Positions 17,991-26,288 of a DNA stretch of 64,000 bases are shown here, piece by piece. The notes under the pieces were generated by a model. That model did no database searches, was not told the DNA's origin, and was given only the letters and a program-made list of their open reading frames with translations. This stretch comes from Clostridia bacterium. Its GTDB lineage: Bacteria > Bacillota > TC1 > UBA5767. The stretch spans positions 930,001-994,000 of the forward strand of contig CP069393.1 of the NCBI GenBank assembly GCA_016887505.1. The letters are read 5' to 3'. The stretch's first letter is position 1, and each line of letters opens with the position of its first letter. Position numbers and translations under genes: made by a program.

Positions 17991-18018
17991 AAAAAAAACC
18001 GCTTCAAAATAGAAACGG
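17991..18018 (-). terminator. Riboswitch-controlled terminator
   Basis: Stem CCGTTTC-TATTTT-GAAGCGG followed by T8 on the minus strand, at the 3' end of the M-box. Confidence 0.92.
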
Positions 18019-18198
18019 TCCCCGTGCTCTATACCGAAACTATCCTCGATCAGTTTTGGCTCAACATAACGTAGGGCAATGCCCAGCTACATTAAGCAAT
18101 ACCTTAATCCGATATTGCCTGCTGACCCTTTGGCATCTCTCGATGTTTCAGGGCAGTAGCCTCTGTTTATGTAGTAACCTCACCTAACGATGTTCACT
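17991..18198 (-). promoter_or_regulatory. M-box (ykoK leader) Mg2+ riboswitch
   Basis: The minus strand shows the conserved M-box pieces in order: GTTAGGTGAGG, GCTACTGCCC, AACATCGAGAGATGCC, AAGGGTCA, AATGTAGCTGG and a closing purine-rich part. It ends in a terminator (17991-18018). In this family, high Mg2+ folds the aptamer so that the terminator forms and transcription of the Mg2+ transporter gene stops. Position before corA fits perfectly. Confidence 0.96.
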
Positions 18199-18205
18199 TA
18201 CCATT

Positions 18206-18233
18206 ATTATAACCTTGTGATTGAAAATTTCAA
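18206..18233 (-). promoter_or_regulatory. Promoter of the M-box/corA transcript
   Basis: TTGAAA (18228-18233), a 16-nt spacer and TATAAT (18206-18211). The -35 box overlaps the recN stop codon. The predicted start near 18199 coincides with the 5' end of the M-box. Confidence 0.8.
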
Positions 18234-19909
18234 GCATCACCTGTTTTTTTCATTTTCATTGCTGAATTCATCAACAAACGTGCCTGTTCAGCAGTACCCG
18301 CAATCTGTGTTCCACCTAACATCCTTAGTAGTTCCAATTGTTTATGCTCGGTATCTAATTTTTCCACTAATGTTTTGGTGCGGCCTTTTTCAATTTCCTT
18401 AGAAATTCGGAAATGGCAATCTGCAAAAGCAGCCAGTTGAGGTGCATGGGTTACACAAAAAACCTGCTTGTTTCTCCCCAATGCACTTAAATTTTTGGCC
18501 ACCGCCAGCAGTGACTCTCCCCCAACGCCAGTATCCACCTCATCGAAGACCAAAATATCGATATCATCCTCTTCTGATAAAATAGTCTTTATCGCCAACA
18601 TTATTCTAGCAATTTCACCACCAGAAGCAATCTTGGCTAAGGGTCTTATGCCCTCTCCCATATTTGGTGAAAATGAAAATTCAATTTTATCTGACCCAAA
18701 AGCTGTTTCCTGGGCTCGTTTTGTTTCAACAATCAGCGTGGCATTCTTCATGCTTAGTTCATGAAGAAGGTCCGTAATCTTAAGGCCTAGCCCTTTGGCT
18801 GCTTTCATTCTAGCTTTACGTAATTCTTGACACAACTTCTGATACTCGTCGTTCACATTCTTATAGCTACTCTTAAGACGTAACAAGGTTTCATCCTTAT
18901 TGCTAAATTGGTCTAAACGTTCTTCCGCTTTTTCCATATAGCAAAGAATCTCTTCGATTGTAGTGCCGTATTTTTTCTTAAGAAAATTTATTTCTCCTAA
19001 TCTCTGTTCTACCTCATCCAATCGGGTATCTTCATATTCCATATTATGCAGGTAACCATTGATATCCCTCGCCGTCTCCTCTATGCTATAGTAGGCATTT
19101 TGCAAGGTTTCAACTGCACCCGAAAATACGGTATCATATTCTTTTATTTTCTGAGTGGCGCGTATCGCGCCATCAATCTTGTCTAAGGCCTGTTCTTGAT
19201 TCTGCAGCAAATCATACGCTTCCCTTGCCCGATTATTAATTTCATCAAGATTTGTTAGATAGCGGCTCTCCGCTCGTAAACTTTCTTCTTCTCCTAAAAC
19301 CAAATTTTTCTGTTTTATTTCCTCAATTTGGAAAGTAAGAAAATCAATTTCTCTAGCAGCTTCAGCCGATTCAAACTCTAAGTTCTGCATTTGCTCTTGT
19401 ATCTCTTTTCTTTCTTTAAAAGCATCCGATACTTTCAGCAATAGCGGTTTGGTGTCCTGTTTGCCATATCTGTCCACCAATTGAAGTTGGCGTTCTGACT
19501 TCAAAAAAGACTGTTCCTGATTTTGACCATGAATATCCAATAAGGCTTTGGCCATCTCTGCATATAGATTTAAAGGGACCATTCTCCCATTTATATAGCA
19601 TTTATTCTTCCCTTTTATTGAAATCTCTCTTCTTAAAAGTATGCCTTCACCATAATCAATTTCAAATCCTAGATCAAGACAAGTCTCCTTTTTTTCCTCA
19701 GCGAGAAAGAATCCTTCAACACTAGCAGATTCTTCACCTTTTCGAATATACTCTGCCTGTGCCCTATTGCCTCTTAAAACGCCCAATGCACCGACTAGAA
19801 TTGTCTTCCCTGCTCCTGTCTCTCCTGTTAATACATTGAGGCCAGGCTCAGGTTCAATGCTGATATTTTCGATTAACGCAAAATTAGTAATGATGAGTTG
19901 TTGTAACAT
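18230..19909 (-). CDS. recN: DNA repair protein RecN
   Basis: An SMC-like ATPase that acts early in double-strand break repair. It has an N-terminal Walker A (LTGETGAGKTI, about residues 28-38), a central coiled coil with many E/Q/K residues, the ABC signature IASGGEIARIMLA, and Walker B ILVFDEVDTGVGG. From MLQQLIITNF the protein is 559 aa. This ATG (19909) is 4 nt after the argR stop; an upstream GTG inside argR is less likely. ArgR-recN adjacency is conserved in Firmicutes. The spoIVB-spo0A pair that often follows recN in spore formers is absent. Confidence 0.95.
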   Translation of the reverse strand: MLQQLIITNFALIENISIEPEPGLNVLTGETGAGKTILVGALGVLRGNRAQAEYIRKGEESASVEGFFLAEEKKETCLDLGFEIDYGEGILLRREISIKGKNKCYINGRMVPLNLYAEMAKALLDIHGQNQEQSFLKSERQLQLVDRYGKQDTKPLLLKVSDAFKERKEIQEQMQNLEFESAEAAREIDFLTFQIEEIKQKNLVLGEEESLRAESRYLTNLDEINNRAREAYDLLQNQEQALDKIDGAIRATQKIKEYDTVFSGAVETLQNAYYSIEETARDINGYLHNMEYEDTRLDEVEQRLGEINFLKKKYGTTIEEILCYMEKAEERLDQFSNKDETLLRLKSSYKNVNDEYQKLCQELRKARMKAAKGLGLKITDLLHELSMKNATLIVETKRAQETAFGSDKIEFSFSPNMGEGIRPLAKIASGGEIARIMLAIKTILSEEDDIDILVFDEVDTGVGGESLLAVAKNLSALGRNKQVFCVTHAPQLAAFADCHFRISKEIEKGRTKTLVEKLDTEHKQLELLRMLGGTQIAGTAEQARLLMNSAMKMKKTGDA

Positions 19910-19913
19910 GTCT

Positions 19914-20366
19914 CTACCCCATCTTCTTTTGAATGCGTCCACATACTAGTGGCGCATCTGCCTTATTCTTTAAAATGATGAGCACCGTATCATCTCCTGC
20001 TATCGTCCCCATCATTTCTATCCAATCAGAATTATCTAACAGGGAAGCCAATAGGTTTGCTGAACCAGGCAAGGTCTTTATCAAGACTAGATTTTCCGTT
20101 GAATCGACTTCCATCACTGTTTCAAGAATTACACGTTCAAGCCGATTTAGTTTGCGCACGCTACTGCTCTCCATAGGTAACACATACTTGTGGTTACCGT
20201 GTGCATCGTTTGACTTGATCAGTCCTAATTCCTTGATATCTCGGCTCACCGTTGCCTGTGTTATCTGGAAATCACGCTTGCGCAACAAATTTGCCAATTC
20301 CGTCTGGGTACCGATATCATATTGTGTGATAATCTCCAAAATCTCTTTATGCCTTCTATTTTTCAT
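19914..20366 (-). CDS. argR: Arginine repressor ArgR
   Basis: A hexameric arginine-dependent transcription regulator. The N-terminal winged helix-turn-helix includes QITQATVSRDIKELGLIK (about residues 33-50). The C-terminal arginine-binding/oligomerisation domain has the GTIAGDDTVLII motif. Length 150 aa is exact for the family. AAAGGG lies upstream of the ATG. It sits between mnmM and recN in the nadK operon, its usual Firmicutes position. No ARG box was seen in the window. Confidence 0.96.
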   Translation of the reverse strand: MKNRRHKEILEIITQYDIGTQTELANLLRKRDFQITQATVSRDIKELGLIKSNDAHGNHKYVLPMESSSVRKLNRLERVILETVMEVDSTENLVLIKTLPGSANLLASLLDNSDWIEMMGTIAGDDTVLIILKNKADAPLVCGRIQKKMG

Positions 20367-20378
20367 ATAAAGACCCTT

Positions 20379-20948
20379 TCACCTCAATTTTTGTATCATA
20401 ATTCCATAAGGACTTACGTTCTTTCTATTAGGAAATTTCAGTTCCACGACATCGTAAATACGTTGATCCAATGTTTTCCAGTACATATCCAACTCAGAAT
20501 GTTCCTGCCAACCCAGCTCACTTCCAGGATATACCGTAATCAAAATAATCCCCATAGGCTTTAACAGGTCAAGAACTGCTGTCAGTGCCTTTGTTGTACT
20601 TTCACCACTTGTCGCAATTTCTTTCGAAGAACCAGGTAAATATCCCAAATTAAAAATTGCTAGTGAGAGCTTACTTAATCCCAAGTCAGCAATGTTTGCA
20701 TGATCCATACAATATAATTCTACACGTTCCATCAACCCTGCTTCCAAGAGGCGTTTGCTCGTATTCTCGAGAGCGACTGGTTGAATGTCAATTGCATGAA
20801 CCTTTCCTTTTTGACCAATACATTTTGCTAAAAGTAACGTATCGTGTCCATTCCCGGCTGTTGCATCTAGCACCGTATCACCTGGCAAGACGTAAGCTTG
20901 AATCATACTATGAAACAACTCCAATGTATTTTTAACCAAACGTTCCAT
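20379..20948 (-). CDS. mnmM: Class I SAM methyltransferase, YtqB/MnmM-like
   Basis: A 189-residue Rossmann methyltransferase with motif I VLDATAGNGHDTLLLA (about residues 25-40) and the following acidic VHAIDIQ. It also has a FNLGYLPG segment in place of the usual NPPY. This pattern matches Bacillus YtqB, identified as MnmM, which methylates 5-aminomethyl-2-thiouridine in tRNA. That assignment is by family resemblance. It overlaps the nadK stop by one base (TAATG) and precedes argR by 12 nt. Presence beside mnmH elsewhere in the window fits wobble-uridine modification. Confidence 0.8.
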   Translation of the reverse strand: MERLVKNTLELFHSMIQAYVLPGDTVLDATAGNGHDTLLLAKCIGQKGKVHAIDIQPVALENTSKRLLEAGLMERVELYCMDHANIADLGLSKLSLAIFNLGYLPGSSKEIATSGESTTKALTAVLDLLKPMGIILITVYPGSELGWQEHSELDMYWKTLDQRIYDVVELKFPNRKNVSPYGIMIQKLR

Positions 20949-21793
20949 TATTTTCCCTTACTAAATTTCTCACGTAAAATCTGATAGAAATTTCTTTGCT
21001 CCAACCTAGCAAATCTTACATTCTTCTTTCCCTTGGCGACCTTCACAATATCTTCATCATGAATTTCCACTCCAATTTGACCATCAATCGTCAGTGTTAC
21101 GTCCGAAGTTGACTGCAGTACCCTAACAGAAATAACTTCCTCTGTATTCACTACCATAGGTCTTGAATACAAGTTATGAGCGCAGATAGGCGTTAACAGC
21201 AATGCCTTCAGACTAGGTTCGACAATTGGACCACCAGCAGAAAGTGAGTATGCGGTAGAACCGGTTGGAGTAGACAGAATTAGTCCATCTGCTGCATACC
21301 GGTCGATCACTCTATCGTTCACAGAAATTTCCATGGTAAACATACGAGCTAGGGAATTTTTACTAACAACAGCATCATTAATCGCCGTATAAGCACCAAT
21401 CGTCTTTCCTTTTCGCTCATGAAATACATCGATGGTCATTCGTTCTTCAATTAGGTAATCTCCGCTAGCAATCTTTTCAAGGCCTTCATGGAGATTCGTA
21501 TGTTCAAAACTGGTCAAAAAGCCCAAATGACCGATGTTAATACCTAAAAGTGGTGCATTGTAATCTCGGAAAAGATATCCTGCATTAAGTAGTGTTCCAT
21601 CTCCACCAAGCACAATAATTATATCTACTTCTTGCAGATAAGCATTTAGTTCTGAATCTATATTACCCTCAATCATTGAATCATTTTTGAGGAAACGAGC
21701 TTCCATCCCTCTGGCTTGCAGCCAGCTCATAGTCTCATTAGTTAGCCGAGTAGCATTTTCTTTCGTTTCATTAGCAATAATCGCAAATTTCAT
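20948..21793 (-). CDS. nadK: NAD kinase
   Basis: Phosphorylates NAD to NADP with ATP or polyphosphate. The catalytic GGDGTLL motif is at about residues 63-69, the NE/D-like substrate motif is in TAINDAVVSK, and the glycine-rich TPTGSTAYSLSAGG loop is in the second domain. Length 281 aa is standard. GAGAGGTG precedes the ATG. It is the first gene of the nadK-mnmM-argR-recN operon, with its own promoter after an upstream hairpin terminator. Confidence 0.97.
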   Translation of the reverse strand: MKFAIIANETKENATRLTNETMSWLQARGMEARFLKNDSMIEGNIDSELNAYLQEVDIIIVLGGDGTLLNAGYLFRDYNAPLLGINIGHLGFLTSFEHTNLHEGLEKIASGDYLIEERMTIDVFHERKGKTIGAYTAINDAVVSKNSLARMFTMEISVNDRVIDRYAADGLILSTPTGSTAYSLSAGGPIVEPSLKALLLTPICAHNLYSRPMVVNTEEVISVRVLQSTSDVTLTIDGQIGVEIHDEDIVKVAKGKKNVRFARLEQRNFYQILREKFSKGK

Positions 21794-21821
21794 GATGCAC
21801 CTCTCGCATATTTATATTTCA

Positions 21822-21850
21822 ATTATATCAGAAAGCCTGTCTGTTGTCTG
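21822..21850 (-). promoter_or_regulatory. Putative promoter of the nadK operon
   Basis: CAGACA (21845-21850), a 17-nt spacer and TATAAT (21822-21827). Confidence 0.55.
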
Positions 21851-21876
21851 AATAATTATACACTTTACAATATGAA

Positions 21877-21902
21877 GAAGGTCCGGCTCAAGCCGGACCT
21901 TC
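21877..21902 (-). terminator. Strong hairpin ending the tlyA operon
   Basis: An 11-bp perfect stem GAAGGTCCGGC-TTGA-GCCGGACCTTC directly after the small ORF. The following minus-strand sequence TTCATATT is only moderately T-rich, so termination may be partial. Confidence 0.65.
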
Positions 21903-21904
21903 AT

Positions 21905-21997
21905 TTAGCACAATGTGGAGATAACAAGTCCCCAGAATACAGCCTTCGTCAGTGCTTTACCGACGCGATTATATTCTATCAAATCTTCTACTATCAT
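21905..21997 (-). CDS. Hypothetical 30-residue hydrophobic peptide
   Basis: The ATG at 21997 follows GGGAGGCAGGAGT, a strong ribosome site. The reading frame opens MIVEDLIEYNRVG and continues into a short hydrophobic segment (AVFWGLVISTLC) before TAA. The stop lies 3 nt before a strong hairpin, as expected for a true last gene of the tlyA operon. The C-terminal half could insert into or lie on the membrane. I do not recognise a family. Comparative conservation would decide whether it is real. Confidence 0.6.
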   Translation of the reverse strand: MIVEDLIEYNRVGKALTKAVFWGLVISTLC

Positions 21998-22053
21998 ACT
22001 CCTGCCTCCCTCTCATCGAATATTATAATCGAGAAAGCCCGAGGTTAAAAGGA

Positions 22054-22278
22054 TTATTCTATTGCCTGAACCAATTTTCTTGCTTTTTCTTCATCTTCGG
22101 CCCGTACCCAAAGTTCCACGCCCATTGTACCCGGTGATGAGGTATATAGTTCTAAGATTTCACCTTCCTGGCAAGTCTTCTCAAGATATTCAATGCCTGC
22201 TTCCTCAAGCAAGGGCTTCACTACAATCAATTCTGCTTCCACATAAGTTTCCAGTAAGACACATTCATGCTTTTCCAT
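22054..22278 (-). CDS. DUF2007-type small protein
   Basis: A 74-residue soluble protein with the pattern of DUF2007 (putative signal-transducing protein): ECVLLETYVEAELIVVKPLL followed by a beta strand ELYTSS and a C-terminal helix EDEEKARKLVQ. Members often have ferredoxin-like folds and unknown function. GGGGG precedes the ATG, which overlaps the stop of the upstream gene (TAATG). Part of the tlyA operon. Confidence 0.75.
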   Translation of the reverse strand: MEKHECVLLETYVEAELIVVKPLLEEAGIEYLEKTCQEGEILELYTSSPGTMGVELWVRAEDEEKARKLVQAIE

Positions 22279-22808
22279 TATATCCCCCTAATCCTCCACC
22301 AAAGAATTGCTATGCCGAATCCTGCTGCAAATACCAATAAGCGGTACGCTTTTTCTTTCCCCAGCAAACGATAATCCCTATGTTTTGTCCACTTATGTCC
22401 AATAGGGATAATCTTTGCGCTATTAACGGATACATATAATATTCCATCAGCTGGAAAAGTCTCCGCTATGAGCATTAGTTTTTCTCTAGTTTCTACAATA
22501 TGCAATTTTTCCTTTTCGGATTTAGCAATTAATACTACAAATCTTTTAAGACCTTTACCAACTAAGAAATCAAAACAAACATCTCTAGAATACTGTTTTT
22601 GATTGATTGTCTGAATCACACTTTTTTGGCCTGCTCCACCAAGGTAGTGATATCCTGCCTCTTCTAGAATTGCCAGGGCCTTAAGGCTTTTACGTGATGA
22701 AGTCTTAATAAAGGCACTACGTCTGACTCCTAGCATTTTTGAAATTATATAGCCTAATAAAGTAACTGTCATAATTACAAGTATAATTATGCCATCCGTT
22801 GCTCTCAT
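22278..22808 (-). CDS. Hypothetical membrane protein with two terminal membrane segments
   Basis: A 176-residue protein I do not recognise. The N-terminal segment IIILVIMTVTLLGYIISKML (residues about 7-26) and a C-terminal segment (YRLLVFAAGFGIAILWW) flank a soluble, lysine-rich alpha/beta domain of about 110 residues. That domain has a restriction endonuclease-like flavour (FDFLVGKGLKRFVVLIAKSEK), but no catalytic set is certain. AAGGAAGTGA precedes the ATG. It lies between tlyA and the DUF2007 gene, 4 nt after tlyA. Confidence 0.7.
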   Translation of the reverse strand: MRATDGIIILVIMTVTLLGYIISKMLGVRRSAFIKTSSRKSLKALAILEEAGYHYLGGAGQKSVIQTINQKQYSRDVCFDFLVGKGLKRFVVLIAKSEKEKLHIVETREKLMLIAETFPADGILYVSVNSAKIIPIGHKWTKHRDYRLLGKEKAYRLLVFAAGFGIAILWWRIRGI

Positions 22809-22812
22809 TGTA

Positions 22813-23622
22813 TCACTTCCTTAACTTCTTAGCCTCATTTATAACGCTTTGAATTTTAGAATCCAGATCCAGTTTTTCATTATTTTGATGGTTCTTCACC
22901 AAATACAATAAATATTCAATATTTCCCTTAGGTCCTGTTATAGGTGAAAAACTCAAATTCTGAAATTGAAAGCCCTCTTCTTTGGAAAAATATAGTACTC
23001 GTTCGATTACTAGCTTGTGAATATCAAAATCAGATACAACGCCCTTCTTGCCAACATTTTCCTTACCAGCTTCAAACTGAGGTTTTATAAGTGCAACCAT
23101 TTCTCCATCATCCTTTAGAATCCTCGCAGCAGCTGGAAATATTTTGGCTAACGAAATAAAGGAAACATCTGTTACTACTAGGTCCACCGGTTCTCCGATA
23201 TCCTTTAATTCTAAATACCGGGCATTCGTACGTTCCATAACAACTACCCGGCTATCTTTTCTAAGGCTCCATGCCAATTGCCCATAGCCTACATCAACAG
23301 CATATACCTTCGCAGCACCATTGATTAATGAAACATCTGTAAAGCCCCCAGTGGAAGCACCAATATCGGCAACAACCTTATCTTGCAAATCCAAATTAAA
23401 TTCTGTCCTTGCTTTGTCTAATTTCAATCCACCACGACTTACAAAGGGGACGGAATTGCCACTGATGCGAATCTCGGCATTCACAGCAACTAGCGTTCCC
23501 GCTTTATCCACAACCTGGTCATTCACCAACACATTACCAGCCATGATTTCTGCTTTGGCGCGCTGTCTCGATGAAAATAAACCTCGTTCTACTAACAATT
23601 GATCTATTCTACTTTTTTCCAT
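22813..23622 (-). CDS. tlyA: TlyA family rRNA (cytidine-2'-O)-methyltransferase
   Basis: Methylates ribose 2'-OH in 16S/23S rRNA; some members are called hemolysins. An N-terminal S4 RNA-binding domain (about residues 1-60) is followed by an FtsJ-like methyltransferase domain with ADIGASTGGFTDV (motif I) and YAVDVGYGQLAW. Length 269 aa is standard. GGGAG precedes the ATG. It normally follows dxs; here a dxs terminator and a divergent gene are inserted between them, and tlyA has its own promoter. Confidence 0.95.
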   Translation of the reverse strand: MEKSRIDQLLVERGLFSSRQRAKAEIMAGNVLVNDQVVDKAGTLVAVNAEIRISGNSVPFVSRGGLKLDKARTEFNLDLQDKVVADIGASTGGFTDVSLINGAAKVYAVDVGYGQLAWSLRKDSRVVVMERTNARYLELKDIGEPVDLVVTDVSFISLAKIFPAAARILKDDGEMVALIKPQFEAGKENVGKKGVVSDFDIHKLVIERVLYFSKEEGFQFQNLSFSPITGPKGNIEYLLYLVKNHQNNEKLDLDSKIQSVINEAKKLRK

Positions 23623-23653
23623 TTGACACTCCCATTCCTATCCTTATCTATAT

Positions 23654-23682
23654 AGTATAGCAGATGCATCATACTAGACCAA
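23654..23682 (-). promoter_or_regulatory. Promoter of the tlyA operon
   Basis: TTGGTC (23677-23682), a 17-nt spacer and TATACT (23654-23659), about 30 nt before the tlyA start. Confidence 0.65.
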
Positions 23683-23696
23683 TATCAGAAATCGTC

Positions 23697-23725
23697 TTGA
23701 AACATAGCTACACATCCTCTATGAT
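23697..23725 (+). promoter_or_regulatory. Promoter of the YdcF-like gene
   Basis: TTGAAA (23697-23702), a 17-nt spacer and TATGAT (23720-23725). The ATG at 23732 sits where transcription should begin, which suggests a leaderless mRNA. Confidence 0.65.
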
Positions 23726-23731
23726 GGTGCT

Positions 23732-24412
23732 ATGAAAACATCAAACATACCCTTGAAAAAAATTCTTAAGCTACTGATCTTGTTTAGCCTATTGATTGCA
23801 TTTTTTTCACTAACAATAAACCTCTATATACTTAAATCAACAAATAATTTAAATCATGTCCCACAATACTATAGCGCAGAAAACTCTGTAGACGCCATCA
23901 TTGTACTAGGCGCTGCTATGTATAAGAGCGGTCCTTCCTTGATGCTACGAGACCGACTCGATGCAGCCATCGTACTCTATGAGGCCGGAGTCTCCGAGCG
24001 CATACTCGTCAGTGGTGACCACGGGAAAACCAGTTACAATGAAGTACAGGGTATGCGTGAATATCTACTAAATGCCGGGATAGCAGATGAGGACATCTTT
24101 ATGGACCACGCTGGTTTTAATACATACAGCAGCATGTACAGGGCAAAAGATGTTTTCTTAGTGAAATCCGCCATCATCTCAACACAGGAATTTCATCTTC
24201 CACGCGCTGTATATCTGGCAAACCGTCTTGGACTTAAAGCAAATGGGGTAATCTGTGACCAGCATGATTACTTTTTCTTGGGCAGGAACAAGGCTAGAGA
24301 AATTCTCGCTCGTGTCAAGGATTGGCTGCAAGCAGAAATATTTCAACCTGAACCCCAATATCTCGGCGAACCCATAAGTATACATGGTTCAGGACTCGCA
24401 ACTCACGACTAA
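23732..24412 (+). CDS. YdcF/SanA-family (DUF218) membrane-anchored protein
   Basis: A 226-residue protein with one N-terminal membrane anchor (ILFSLLIAFFSLTINLYIL, about residues 15-33) and an extracellular DUF218 domain. Characteristic stretches are DAIIVLGAAMYKSGPSLMLR, RILVSGDHG and STQEFHLPRAVYLA. SanA/YdcF relatives affect envelope permeability; the biochemical activity is not settled. No clear ribosome site precedes the ATG, while a good promoter ends 6 nt before it. It is single, plus-strand, and ends at a bidirectional terminator shared with dxs. Confidence 0.85.
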   Translation: MKTSNIPLKKILKLLILFSLLIAFFSLTINLYILKSTNNLNHVPQYYSAENSVDAIIVLGAAMYKSGPSLMLRDRLDAAIVLYEAGVSERILVSGDHGKTSYNEVQGMREYLLNAGIADEDIFMDHAGFNTYSSMYRAKDVFLVKSAIISTQEFHLPRAVYLANRLGLKANGVICDQHDYFFLGRNKAREILARVKDWLQAEIFQPEPQYLGEPISIHGSGLATHD

Positions 24413-24420
24413 ATAACTTC

Positions 24421-24450
24421 AAAAAAAGGTCTCACATTGTGAGGCCTTTT
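24421..24450. terminator. Bidirectional terminator between the YdcF-like gene and dxs
   Basis: A stem GGTCTCAC/GTGAGGCC flanked by A6 on one side and T5 on the other, serving both strands. It overlaps the last codons and the TGA of dxs. Confidence 0.85.
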
Positions 24451-26288
24451 TGCATCTTTCTACAGGTTTTGACAACATTTGCATCGTCTATACCAAATTT
24501 TTTTCTAAGATCTTCGGTTAAACCATGTTCAATGAATTCATCTGGCAGGGCTAAAATTTGGACCGGCAAGACACAATTCACGATTTGCAATATGCTTGCA
24601 CCCAAACCATTTTCCCTACAATTTTCCTCAACTACTAAGATTGCTTTGTAATTTTTTAAGATTCTAGCAAAGGCGATTTCCGGAAATGGCTTAGCCCTTC
24701 TGACTCCCATCAAGGCTACTTCTATTCCTTGATTTTTTAGCTCCTGTTTAGCTTTAATGCATGTCATCATCGAATTACTAGCCGAGACAATCAATATATC
24801 TCCTTCTTTTCCAATCCATGTAAATTCATCCTCGATGATTTTATGCTCGCTAATCTTCGGCAGCACAACATCCCTTGGGTAACGAATCATAACTGGGCCA
24901 CCATTATTTAATGCCTCTGCCATCATAAGTTCCATATCTTCTTCATCACATGGCATAAGAATCTCTAGATTTGGCACTGACTTGAATATACCAAAATCCA
25001 TGATGCCTTGATGCGTTTCGCCATCTTGTCCTACCAAACCTGACCTATCGACACAGAAAACAACCGGAAGTTTCTGCATGCATACATCATGAATCACCTG
25101 ATCGACTGCCCGTTGCATAAATGTAGCATAGATGGCAACAACCGGCTTCAAGCCTGCCGTGGCAAGTCCAGCTGCAAATGTCACAGCATGCTGTTCTGCA
25201 ATTGCAGTATCAAAAAAACGTTCAGGATATTTTTTTTGAAAAGCACTCATTCCTGTGCCTTTTGCCATTGCTGCTGTTATAGCAACAATTTCCTGATTAT
25301 GTTCTGCCTGTTTTAGCAACTGCTCTGAAAAGCTTTGGGTAAATGTTTTCCGGTTTTTGGGTTCCATCTTACCATCTTCGATATGAAAGGCCCCTACCCC
25401 ATGGAATTTCTCAGGATTTTTCACGGCCGGAGTATAGCCACGCCCTTTTTGGGTGACTACGTGTAGCAATACCGGTCCCTCGAGGGATTTAATGCGTTCC
25501 AAATGATCTATTAACGCTCTGATATCATGTCCATCAATAGGTCCTAGATACGTAAAACCGAGTTCCTCAAACAAGATTCCAGATATGAAAAAATACTTAA
25601 GTCCATCCTTTAGGCGCTCGATTCCATGTCTCACAGGCTTTCCAATAACAGGAATTTTTTCAATCCAACTAGCAACCCCTCGCTTTGTAGATAAATACAT
25701 AGAGCCAGTTCTAGCGCGGACTAAATAATTGGAAAGTGCACCAACATTATTGTCAATCGACATCTCATTGTCATTCAAAATCACCAAAAAGTTAGTATTC
25801 TTATGGCCTGCATGGTTGATAGCCTCAAATGCCATACCACCCGTCAGAGCACCATCTCCGATTACCGCTGTTACGTTTTGGTCTATCCCTTTAATTCGAT
25901 TCGCTTCAGCAATCCCCATCGCTGCAGATATAGAGGTCGCACTATGTCCAGTCTCGAATATATCGTGCTCAGACTCGCAACGCTTTGGAAATCCCGAAAG
26001 ACCTCCCAACTGTCGCAAAGTGCAAAATTGATCTTTTCTACCCGTAATCAGCTTATGGGCATAGCTCTGATGACCAACGTCCCAAATCACTTGATCCTTC
26101 GGAGAGGAGAAAACATAATGCCACGCAAGGGTTATCTCCACTGTCCCTAAACTAGATGCTAAGTGTCCGCCCGTCTTAGAAACAGAAAAAATGATTTCTT
26201 GCCTGATTTCCTCCGCCAATTGTTCCAGTTGCGTAATATTTAATTTTCGTAACTGTTCAGGTCCATCTATCGTTTCTAGGATGCTCAT
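24432..26288 (-). CDS. dxs: 1-Deoxy-D-xylulose-5-phosphate synthase
   Basis: Joins pyruvate and glyceraldehyde 3-phosphate to start the non-mevalonate isoprenoid pathway, with thiamine diphosphate. The ThDP/Mg motif is GDGALTGGMAFEAINHAG ending in a NDNEMSID segment. The transketolase pyrimidine domain has AIAEQHAVTFAAGLA with the catalytic glutamate. Length 618 aa is typical. The start ATG comes immediately after the oapA stop and has AGAGGAAACG upstream. With ispA in the same operon, it supplies isoprenoid precursors. Confidence 0.97.
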   Translation of the reverse strand: MSILETIDGPEQLRKLNITQLEQLAEEIRQEIIFSVSKTGGHLASSLGTVEITLAWHYVFSSPKDQVIWDVGHQSYAHKLITGRKDQFCTLRQLGGLSGFPKRCESEHDIFETGHSATSISAAMGIAEANRIKGIDQNVTAVIGDGALTGGMAFEAINHAGHKNTNFLVILNDNEMSIDNNVGALSNYLVRARTGSMYLSTKRGVASWIEKIPVIGKPVRHGIERLKDGLKYFFISGILFEELGFTYLGPIDGHDIRALIDHLERIKSLEGPVLLHVVTQKGRGYTPAVKNPEKFHGVGAFHIEDGKMEPKNRKTFTQSFSEQLLKQAEHNQEIVAITAAMAKGTGMSAFQKKYPERFFDTAIAEQHAVTFAAGLATAGLKPVVAIYATFMQRAVDQVIHDVCMQKLPVVFCVDRSGLVGQDGETHQGIMDFGIFKSVPNLEILMPCDEEDMELMMAEALNNGGPVMIRYPRDVVLPKISEHKIIEDEFTWIGKEGDILIVSASNSMMTCIKAKQELKNQGIEVALMGVRRAKPFPEIAFARILKNYKAILVVEENCRENGLGASILQIVNCVLPVQILALPDEFIEHGLTEDLRKKFGIDDANVVKTCRKMQKGLTM

